DNA of 56,930 bases. Origin: an uncultured Christensenella sp. GTDB lineage: Bacteria; Bacillota; Clostridia; Christensenellales; UBA3700. The first letter of the stretch is position 1, and every line of letters starts with the position of its first letter. The stretch lies in contig CAJTVJ010000009.1 in the NCBI GenBank assembly GCA_910579785.1, positions 1,623 to 58,552 on the forward strand. The letters run 5' to 3'. Shown piece after piece: positions 50,624-56,930 of the stretch. The notes beneath the pieces are model-generated. The model did no database searches. It worked only from the letters and a program-made list of their open reading frames with translations, and was not told the DNA's origin. A program made the translations under genes and the position numbers.

Positions 50624-52129
50624 ATGGCTATAAATTATATCTATCCTCCGTATGAAGTGGTACGCGACGGCGTCAGGTGCGTCAACTGCAAAAAATGTGT
50701 GAGAGAATGCGCCAACGGAGTGCATACCTTTGACGAAAAAAGAGGCATAATGCTTGCCGACGAGACTAAATGCGTCAACTGTCACAGGTGCGTCGCGACG
50801 TGCCCAACGCGCGCTCTTAAAATCGTCAAGTCGGATAATACGTATAAAGAGAATGCTAATTGGTCGGCAGAATCTATGAAGGAGATATACAGACAGGCGG
50901 AGAGCGGCGGAGTGCTTTTGTCATCTATGGGAAATCCGCAGCCTTTGCCGGTATATTGGGATAAGATACTTATCAATGCTTCGCAAGTTACCAATCCTTC
51001 CATAGACCCTTTGAGAGAGCCTATGGAGACGACGGTATTTCTTGGCAGTAAGCCGGATAAAATAGTCAGAGACTCAGACGGCAGGATAATAGACAACCTT
51101 TCGCCCCAGCTCAAATTGAGTACGCCGATAATGTTTTCGGCAATGAGCTATGGGTCAATAAGTTACAATGCGCATGCCGCGCTTGCCCAAGCCGCAGAGA
51201 AGTTGGGAGTATTCTACAACACCGGCGAAGGCGGACTTCACGAAGACTTTTACAGATACGGCAAGAATACGATAGTGCAAGTCGCGTCGGGTAGATTCGG
51301 CGTACATAGAGAATATTTGCAGACAGGAGAATGTATAGAGATCAAAGTCGGTCAGGGTGCAAAACCCGGCATAGGCGGACATTTGCCGGGCGCAAAGATA
51401 GTTGGAGACGTGTCCAAGACGAGAATGATACCCGAGGGGAGCGACGCTATATCGCCTGCTCCGCACCACGATATATATTCTATCGAGGACTTGCGCCAAT
51501 TAGTATATTCCCTCAAAGAGGCAACCGATTATAAAAAACCTATTGCGGTCAAAGTCGCCGCCGTCCATAACGTAGCCGCAGTTGCCAGCGGTATCGCAAG
51601 AAGCGGCGCGGATATAATCGTAATCGACGGTTTTAGAGGCGGCACCGGAGCGGCTCCGACAAGGATAAGAGACAACGTCGGCATACCTATTGAACTCGCA
51701 TTGGCAAGCGTGGATAAAAGACTGCGCGACGAGGGTATCCGAGGCAACGTGTCGCTTGTGGTCGGAGGCTCGATACGCAACAGCGCAGACGTTGTCAAAG
51801 CTATCGCGTTGGGAGCTGACGCTTGTTATATTGCTACTGCCGCGCTTATGGCTATGGGCTGTCACCTATGCAGGTCCTGCCACCTAGGTAAATGTAATTG
51901 GGGTATAGCTACTCAGATACCAAGTCTTGTCGACAGGTTGGATCCGCAACTCGCTTGCGACAGACTTGTCAACCTTGTCACCGCCTGGACGCATGAAATA
52001 AAAGAGATGATGGGCGGTATGGGTATCAACTCCATAGAAGCTCTCAAAGGCAACAGACTTATGTTGAGGGGCGTTGGACTTAATGAGAGGGAGTTGGATA
52101 TATTGGGGATAAAACACGCAGGGGAATAG
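50624..52129 (+). CDS. Glutamate synthase, FMN/iron-sulfur piece
   Basis: A 501-residue central glutamate synthase subunit, archaeal-like layout. Residues about 20-65 hold two 4Fe-4S ferredoxin motifs (CVNCKKCVRECANG and CVNCHRCVATCP). The FMN barrel follows: FSAMSYGSISYNAHAALAQA (about 173-192), NTGEGGLH (about 206), QVASGRFGVH, GQGAKPGIGGHLPG, IDGFRGGTGAAP (about 332) and VVGGSIRNSADVVKAIALGA (about 381-400). GCHLCRSCHLGKCNWGIATQ (about 412) is the cluster-binding Cys region. It reduces 2-oxoglutarate plus ammonia to glutamate on FMN. No GltD (NADPH subunit) gene is in view; electrons may come from ferredoxin. GGAGG precedes the ATG. Confidence 0.94.
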   Translation: MAINYIYPPYEVVRDGVRCVNCKKCVRECANGVHTFDEKRGIMLADETKCVNCHRCVATCPTRALKIVKSDNTYKENANWSAESMKEIYRQAESGGVLLSSMGNPQPLPVYWDKILINASQVTNPSIDPLREPMETTVFLGSKPDKIVRDSDGRIIDNLSPQLKLSTPIMFSAMSYGSISYNAHAALAQAAEKLGVFYNTGEGGLHEDFYRYGKNTIVQVASGRFGVHREYLQTGECIEIKVGQGAKPGIGGHLPGAKIVGDVSKTRMIPEGSDAISPAPHHDIYSIEDLRQLVYSLKEATDYKKPIAVKVAAVHNVAAVASGIARSGADIIVIDGFRGGTGAAPTRIRDNVGIPIELALASVDKRLRDEGIRGNVSLVVGGSIRNSADVVKAIALGADACYIATAALMAMGCHLCRSCHLGKCNWGIATQIPSLVDRLDPQLACDRLVNLVTAWTHEIKEMMGGMGINSIEALKGNRLMLRGVGLNERELDILGIKHAGE

Positions 52130-52138
52130 CAAACTCAT

Positions 52139-52521
52139 ATAGCAGCACGCTTTTTGCCCTATCAACTAGGACGTCCTCGGGGTCACGTACAGAAGTACGC
52201 TCACCGCTCGGTTGCCGTTGCACGGACAAAAATCGCACAACTCTATGAGTTCGCACGAAGATAGGCAATAAGTGAGAGTGTTAACTGTAATTGAAGCCGA
52301 TAGCAGCACGCTTTTGTCCTTACCTACCAAGCGAAAATGTACGCTTACGCTACATTTTGTCGGTACTTATTTAATTCGATGAGATTTATCCGCGTTGGTC
52401 GAAATGACATTGTTTGCTCATTGTCGAATATGATACGTGGCATTGACAGAATAACCAAAGTTCAGCAAGCTATAAGCAAAATATGGTCATTTTAACCAAG
52501 TATAGCGTAGCGGAGAAATCT
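52139..52521. repeat. Hairpin-repeat cluster 5 inside the glutamate synthase cluster
   Basis: Arms: reverse 52382-52408 and forward 52486-52521 (both ATTT-type). Other repeated parts: ATAGCAGCACGCTTTT at 52139 and 52301, the AAAATGTA...TACATTTT hairpin at 52334-52358 shared with 36771, and an imperfect palindrome around 52181-52205 (ACGTAC agaa GTACG). The 464-bp gap 52130-52593 has no gene and separates two pieces of one enzyme. Confidence 0.75.
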
Positions 52522-52593
52522 CAACCTTATGAATAAAGAGAATTAAATAGTTAAGCGTAATATAGCGATATAAATTTTGATAGGAGAATAACT

Positions 52594-53316
52594 ATGTTAA
52601 AGATAGATTGCACGGATAGACATTTCTCTGAGATTGGAGAATTGATAAGACATACGCAAGAGAAAAGTATAGAAATAGACAATGCGCAGGGACATCGCTA
52701 TATCGCTTCCGGCGTAGGCGGAAAAGATATTGTGATTTACGGTACTCCCGGTAATGCTTTGGGGGCGTATCTTGACGGCAGTAAAATTACCGTATACGGC
52801 AACGCGCAGGACGCGGTGGGAGATACTATGGACGAAGGGCTGATAGTCGTCCACGGCAACAGCGGCGACGCTACGGGATATTCTATGAGAGGCGGCAAGA
52901 TTTTTATAAAAGGCAACGCAGGCTATCGCGCAGGCATACATATGAAAGCGTATAAGGATAAATTTCCCGTGCTTGTTATTGGCGGTAAAGCGGGAAGTTT
53001 TCTCGGTGAATACCAGGCAGGCGGTATAATAATAGTGCTCGGTATCGGCAGCGACAGCCAAACCAACGTGGGATTTTTCACAGGCAACGGTATGTACGGG
53101 GGTAAGATAATTTTGCGAGGAGATAGGCTGCCCGACCTTCCTGAGCAGATATCGGCAAGAGAGGCTACTGCCGACGATATCAAAGAAATAAGGACTTACG
53201 TGGAGGAATATTGCTCGTATTTCGGCGCAGAGATAGGGGATATTATGAAAAATAAATTTTTTGTCATAACGCCCAATACCGCCAATCCGTACAAACAGTT
53301 ATATACTTCGGTATGA
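52594..53316 (+). CDS. Glutamate synthase, GXGXG-domain piece
   Basis: A 240-residue right-handed beta-helix protein equal to the C-terminal domain of GltB. Successive turns carry Gly-x-x-Gly-x-Gly motifs: IVIYGTPGNALGAYLDG, ITVYGNAQDAVGDTMDEG, IVVHGNSGDATGYSMRGG, IFIKGNAGYRAGIHM and GKAGSFLGEYQAGG (about 45-150). The domain is structural in the glutamate synthase complex. With the two preceding genes it completes a three-piece GltB. AGGAG precedes the ATG at 52594. The 464-bp repeat-filled gap upstream is unusual for subunits of one enzyme. Confidence 0.93.
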   Translation: MLKIDCTDRHFSEIGELIRHTQEKSIEIDNAQGHRYIASGVGGKDIVIYGTPGNALGAYLDGSKITVYGNAQDAVGDTMDEGLIVVHGNSGDATGYSMRGGKIFIKGNAGYRAGIHMKAYKDKFPVLVIGGKAGSFLGEYQAGGIIIVLGIGSDSQTNVGFFTGNGMYGGKIILRGDRLPDLPEQISAREATADDIKEIRTYVEEYCSYFGAEIGDIMKNKFFVITPNTANPYKQLYTSV

Positions 53317-53360
53317 TATTAAAAAGTTTGAATTTTTAATATTATATTATATCTATAAAC

Positions 53361-53389
53361 TTGATATTTAAATTTTAGTATGATATAAT
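53361..53389 (+). promoter_or_regulatory. Internal promoter before the GlnA-like gene
   Basis: TTGATA (53361-53366), 17 bp, TATAAT (53384-53389) with TG upstream. Confidence 0.72.
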
Positions 53390-53429
53390 TATAAAAATAT
53401 TTAAGAGTTGCGCTCCCGAAGAGGTGTTT

Positions 53430-54731
53430 ATGAGTCAAACGGTAAAAGAAGTTTTGGATTTTGTCAAAGACAACGACGTCAAATTTGTAAAACTTACCTT
53501 TTGCGACTCATTCGGTAATATTAAAAACATCTCGATAATTGCCGACGAACTGCCTACTGCGTTTGAAAAGGGAGTGTCTTTTGAAGCCTATTCGGTGGGC
53601 GGATTTGTAGACCCCGAAGAGAGCGATTTATTGCTTTATCCCGACGCCTCAACTATTCAACTGTTGCCTTGGAGACCCCAACACGGAAGCGTAGTGAGGT
53701 TTTTTTGTAAGATAAGACGCACTGACGGCAGAGATTTCGACGGCGATGGCAGAGGACTTTTGGCGACGGCGCAAGCCAAGCTTGCCGGCATGGGGCTGTC
53801 GTGTCTGATAGGCAGCGATTGCGAGTTTTATCTCTTTAAGACAGACGAGAGCGGAGAGCCGACTTTGGAGCCGCACGACAAAGCGGGTTATCTTGACGTC
53901 GCGCCTTTTGACAAGGGCGAGAACGTGCGCAGAGACATCTGTTTGACGATGGAGAGAATGGGCGTCAAGCCGTTGAGTTCTCACCACGAGAGAGGACCCG
54001 GACAGAACGAGATTTGTTTTAAGGGCAATGACGCGCTTATGGCGGCGGACGATCTTTTGACTTTCAAGACGGTTGTCAAAGCAGTTGCGAATATGAACGG
54101 TCTGCATGCGTCTTTTATGCCCAAGCCTTTAAAGGACGAGATAGGCAGCGGACTGCATATCACGCTGTCGCTTCTCAAAGACGGAGACAACTTATTCGAG
54201 CCGTCGCATTTGACGAGCAGCAAAGAAGCCGAAGGTTTTGTCGCAGGCATACTTGCAAGGGCAAAGGATATGGCGGTATTTCTCAATCCCACGATAAATT
54301 CATACGAGAGATTAGAAAACAATGAAGAGATAGAGGCTTACAACAAGATAGCTTGGTCCTATCTCAACGGCAGACAGCTTATAAGGATAAAGAGGGACGG
54401 ACTTGCCAAGATGCAGTTGAGGTCGGCGGATCCTTCCTGCAATCCTTATATTGCATATGCGCTTTTGCTCTTTGCAGGCGCGGAAGGAATAGAGAAAGGG
54501 CTTAAACTCAGCAAAGAGGCTGATATAAATTCATTGAATGAAGTCGATAGCCTGCCCGAAGACTTGATGAGCGCAATCGAGGCGGCAAAGAACAGCGAGT
54601 TTATCGCAAGATATATACCTAAGGGTACGCTTGATAAGTTCTTTGAATATAAGCAGGACGAATACGGACAGTACTCGCTGTCAAAAGATAAAGACAGTTT
54701 TGTAACAAAGACGTACTTCAAAAAGATATAG
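53430..54731 (+). CDS. Glutamine synthetase type I-like protein with altered active site
   Basis: A 433-residue GlnA-family protein. The beta-grasp domain (1-100) contains LTFCDSFGNIKNI. Compared with E. coli GlnA from memory, the n1 metal ligands are kept (second Glu of GSDCEFYLF; both Glu of HHERGPGQNEICF). The n2 side is changed: E129 is Asp, E357 is Gln (KMQLRS for RIEVRF), and GSGLHITLSL has only the first of two His. The Glu-flap region VPGYEAP is replaced by ENNEEIEAYN. So it may be slow, act on another substrate, or be a sensor. No adenylylation-loop Tyr is obvious. GAGG precedes the ATG at 53430; the GTG two codons earlier is rejected. It lies 23 bp before the ANTAR gene, and the intact synthetase is GlnN across the divergent promoter. 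Confidence 0.85.
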   Translation: MSQTVKEVLDFVKDNDVKFVKLTFCDSFGNIKNISIIADELPTAFEKGVSFEAYSVGGFVDPEESDLLLYPDASTIQLLPWRPQHGSVVRFFCKIRRTDGRDFDGDGRGLLATAQAKLAGMGLSCLIGSDCEFYLFKTDESGEPTLEPHDKAGYLDVAPFDKGENVRRDICLTMERMGVKPLSSHHERGPGQNEICFKGNDALMAADDLLTFKTVVKAVANMNGLHASFMPKPLKDEIGSGLHITLSLLKDGDNLFEPSHLTSSKEAEGFVAGILARAKDMAVFLNPTINSYERLENNEEIEAYNKIAWSYLNGRQLIRIKRDGLAKMQLRSADPSCNPYIAYALLLFAGAEGIEKGLKLSKEADINSLNEVDSLPEDLMSAIEAAKNSEFIARYIPKGTLDKFFEYKQDEYGQYSLSKDKDSFVTKTYFKKI

Positions 54732-54754
54732 AGAAAAAGTCGCAAAGGGAATAT

Positions 54755-55324
54755 ATGTCAAAAGTGCTGATAGTGTCGACAGCGGAATATATCACCAAAC
54801 TCTCGGCAATGTTGACCGAGGTGGGTTTTGACGGCGTCGAACAGGCTCACTCGGGTATTGAGGCGAGACGTCTTATACTTGAAAGGCAATACGCTTTGTT
54901 GATAGTCAATTCTCCGCTTGTAGACGAATTCGGGTACGACCTGTCTACGTACGCGACGGAAAATACTGCAATGAGCGTACTTATGCTGGTGCGCAGCGAC
55001 GTGAGCGAAGCGATAGAAAACAAAGTCGAAGATTACGGAGTGGTTGTCGTGAGCAAGCCTGTGACGAGCGAGGGACTTTTCAAGACGCTCAAAGCGCTGT
55101 ATGCCAATCACAACAGGATAAGTTCGATAATGCGAAGCAATATGAGATTGCAGGACAAGCTTGAAGAGCTTAAACTTGTCGATAGGGCAAAGTGCCTGCT
55201 TATAGCTCACGAGGGGATGAGCGAAGAAGATGCGCACAAATATATAGAAAGCAATGCTATGGATATGAGAGTATCCAAAAAAGAAATAGCTCAAAAAATA
55301 ATATCATTAAAACAATACGATTGA
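54755..55324 (+). CDS. ANTAR-domain RNA-binding regulator with degenerate receiver
   Basis: A 189-residue protein. Residues 1-120 follow the response-regulator fold (KVLIVSTAEYITKLSAMLTE; VVVVSKPVTSEGLFKTL), but the phosphoacceptor position reads LLIVNSPLVDEFG with Asn, and the N-terminal acidic pair is missing, so it is probably not phosphorylated. Residues about 130-186 form the ANTAR three-helix domain: LKLVDRAKCLLIAHEGMSEE, then DAHKYIESNAMDMRVSKKEI. ANTAR proteins bind paired hairpins in mRNA leaders and prevent terminator formation, mostly for nitrogen genes. Its place between the GlnA-like gene and carA, 23 and 15 bp apart, suggests one operon and a nitrogen signal. The glnN leader hairpin is a candidate target. 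Confidence 0.9.
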   Translation: MSKVLIVSTAEYITKLSAMLTEVGFDGVEQAHSGIEARRLILERQYALLIVNSPLVDEFGYDLSTYATENTAMSVLMLVRSDVSEAIENKVEDYGVVVVSKPVTSEGLFKTLKALYANHNRISSIMRSNMRLQDKLEELKLVDRAKCLLIAHEGMSEEDAHKYIESNAMDMRVSKKEIAQKIISLKQYD

Positions 55325-55339
55325 GAAAAAGAGGTAGAA

Positions 55340-56419
55340 ATGAAGAAGGTTTATCTTATTCTTGAAAACGGTAAGGTCTTTGAGGGAGAGTCGATAGGCG
55401 CAGAAGGCGAAGTCATCGGCGAAGTAGTCTTTACCACAGCAATGACGGGCTACTTGGAGACGCTGACAGACCCAAGCTATTACGGTCAAATGGTATGCCA
55501 GACCTTTCCGCTTATTGGAAATTACGGCGTGATGGAAGAGGACTTTGAATCGCCGCATAGCTTTGTCAAGGGCTATATCGTCAGAGACGTATGCGATACT
55601 CCGTCCAACTTCCGCAGTCAGGGCAAACTCGACGACATGCTTAAAAAGTTGGGCGTCATAGGCATATGCGGAATAGATACGAGAGAGCTGACTAAGATAG
55701 TCAGAGAGAGCGGCGTAATGAACGCTATCATCACCGACAAGCCCACTCTTGATCCGGCAAAGAAAAAGCAGCTTGACGAATACGTGATAAAGGACGCTGT
55801 CAAGAGCGTATCTTGCACTCAAAAGAGAGTGGTATGCACAGTCAAAAAACCTAAGAAGAGAGTTGCGCTTTTGGATTACGGTATCAAGAAGAATATCATA
55901 GAAAAGCTTGCCAAAAGAGGTTGCGAGGTGACTGTGTTCCCTCACAATACGTCTGCGGATGAGATAATAAATTTTGCGCCCGACGGCATAATGCTCTCCA
56001 ACGGACCGGGCAATCCCGAAGAAAATACCTATGAGATAACTCAAATCAAGAAGCTTGTCAAGAGCGGCATACCTATGTTCGGAATATGTATAGGGCACCA
56101 GCTGCTTGCTCTTTCGCAGGGAGCTAAGACGTACAAGCTCAAATACGGTCACCGCGGAGGCAATCAGCCTGTCAAGGACTTGGAAAGCGGCAGAGTATAC
56201 GTATCGACGCAAAATCACGGATACGCGGTGGACAACGACACGATACCCAAAAGCGCAAAGGTGACTTTCGTCAACGTCAACGACGGCACTTGCGAGGGAA
56301 TAGATTATAAAAACAGCAACGTGTTTTCGGTGCAATTCCACCCAGAAGCTTGCGCCGGACCTCTCGACACGGGATATTTGTTTGACAGATTTATGGAGAA
56401 TATGGAGGAAAGAAAGTAA
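55340..56419 (+). CDS. carA: Carbamoyl-phosphate synthase small subunit
   Basis: A 359-residue glutaminase subunit that supplies ammonia to CarB for carbamoyl phosphate (pyrimidines and arginine). The N-terminal domain (1-150) has LENGKVFEGESIG and VVFTTAMTGYLETLTDPSY. The class I glutaminase domain (about 172-355) holds the nucleophile C250 in FGICIGHQLLALS, with His and Glu in VQFHPEACAGP (about 333). GAAAAAGAGG precedes the ATG. Its stop overlaps the carB start (TAATG). Placement after the ANTAR gene links pyrimidine and arginine precursor supply to the glutamine operon. Confidence 0.97.
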   Translation: MKKVYLILENGKVFEGESIGAEGEVIGEVVFTTAMTGYLETLTDPSYYGQMVCQTFPLIGNYGVMEEDFESPHSFVKGYIVRDVCDTPSNFRSQGKLDDMLKKLGVIGICGIDTRELTKIVRESGVMNAIITDKPTLDPAKKKQLDEYVIKDAVKSVSCTQKRVVCTVKKPKKRVALLDYGIKKNIIEKLAKRGCEVTVFPHNTSADEIINFAPDGIMLSNGPGNPEENTYEITQIKKLVKSGIPMFGICIGHQLLALSQGAKTYKLKYGHRGGNQPVKDLESGRVYVSTQNHGYAVDNDTIPKSAKVTFVNVNDGTCEGIDYKNSNVFSVQFHPEACAGPLDTGYLFDRFMENMEERK

Positions 56420-56930
56420 TGCCACTCAACAGTAAATTACAAAAGGTAATGGTGATAGGCTCTGGACCTATCGTGATAGGACAGGCTGCGGAATTCGACT
56501 ATGCAGGTACGCAGGCTTGCCGCGCATTGAAAGAAGCGGGACTTGAAGTCGTGCTTGTCAACTCCAATCCTGCTACGATAATGACTGACAACGCGATTGC
56601 CGACAGAATATATATCGAGCCTTTGACGTTGACTACTGTCAAGAGAATAATAGAAAAAGAAAGACCTGACTCACTCCTGTCTACTCTTGGCGGACAGACG
56701 GGCTTGACGCTGAGTATGCAGCTTGCAAAGGAAGGCTTTCTCGAAAAGATGGGCGTCACTCTTCTCGGCGCGAGAGTAGATACGATAGACAAGGCGGAAG
56801 ACAGACAGATGTTTAAAGACACCCTGGACGAGATAGGCGAGCCTACGATACCCTCCGAGGTTGTCAACGATATAGAAAACGCGGTGAGAGTATCGGAAGA
56901 GATAGGTCTGCCGCTTATCATAAGACCGGC
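56419..56930 (+). CDS. carB: Carbamoyl-phosphate synthase large subunit (partial)
   Basis: The first 170 codons of CarB, cut by the window edge. It starts MPLNSKLQKVMVIGSGPIVI and has the biotin-carboxylase-like N-domain landmarks GQAAEFDYAGTQACRALKE, NSNPATIMTD and LLSTLGGQTGLTL. The last visible residues (EEIGLPLIIRPA) enter the first ATP-grasp domain. The ATG overlaps the last base of the carA stop codon, giving translational coupling. Confidence 0.97.
   Translation, partial: MPLNSKLQKVMVIGSGPIVIGQAAEFDYAGTQACRALKEAGLEVVLVNSNPATIMTDNAIADRIYIEPLTLTTVKRIIEKERPDSLLSTLGGQTGLTLSMQLAKEGFLEKMGVTLLGARVDTIDKAEDRQMFKDTLDEIGEPTIPSEVVNDIENAVRVSEEIGLPLIIRP

Noticed and set aside
55307..56425. A 372-codon leftward open frame opposite carA
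   Set aside because: carA is unmistakable; the antisense product is a composition artefact.

Overview
The window looks like the chromosome of an uncultured gut-type Bacillota of class Clostridia. The case rests on consensus sigma-A promoters (TTGACA/TATAAT, mostly 17-bp spacing) before most genes, purine-rich Shine-Dalgarno sites, some GTG and TTG starts, Lys-led SPase II lipoproteins, a B. subtilis-type PurF, a type III glutamine synthetase and an ANTAR regulator. Base composition is moderately A+T-rich by eye. A Christensenellales-like lineage is my guess only. I see no rRNA, CRISPR array, phage module or transposase.

Layout. 1-4344: end of an unknown gene, a lipoprotein, and a GH38 alpha-mannosidase. 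4345-9766: proS and small genes (zinc ribbon, ACT domain, membrane proteins, a YhhN-family protein), interrupted by two clusters of a hairpin repeat. 9997-11171: an iron-sulfur flavoprotein gene between degenerate inverted repeats. 11187-19520: GH3 glycosidase, XRE regulator, large GLUG/FN3-like lipoprotein, GH29 fucosidase. 19561-19668: a probable promoter-hairpins-terminator small RNA. 19736-33444: YitT protein, MarR-MATE pair, AraC with DUF1349 and acetyltransferase genes, GNATs, tRNA-Arg(ACG), LysR, iron alcohol dehydrogenase, membrane protein, and the tail of a dead TetR gene. 33667-41625: GH2 beta-galactosidase, a family 2 glycosyltransferase with an 11-base poly-C tract, a spermidine-synthase-like protein, and a two-component system. 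41740-45066: a phosphoglycerate-mutase-like enzyme fused to a transmembrane helix and a roughly 600-residue ectodomain. 45267-56930: purF, then a nitrogen-assimilation block.

How the genes work together. Four glycosidases (GH38, GH3, GH29, GH2) without signal peptides suggest intracellular trimming of imported oligosaccharides, though no transporter is in view. The right end is a glutamine hub. Type III GlnN faces a rightward cluster of three-piece glutamate synthase, a GlnA-like protein with altered metal ligands, an ANTAR antiterminator, and carAB; glutamine is also used by PurF and CarA. The glnN promoter is followed almost at once by an intrinsic-terminator-like hairpin, which makes attenuation plausible.

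The most unusual items are: (1) about 21 dispersed hairpin arms whose stems change in a compensatory way (ATTTC/GAAAT, ACCTC/GAGGT, ACTTC/GAAGT); (2) the membrane-anchored PGM-like fusion; (3) the GlnA-like/ANTAR/attenuator arrangement; (4) the flavoprotein cassette; (5) the poly-C tract whose present length pushes the glycosyltransferase frame through its own terminator; (6) the small RNA candidate.
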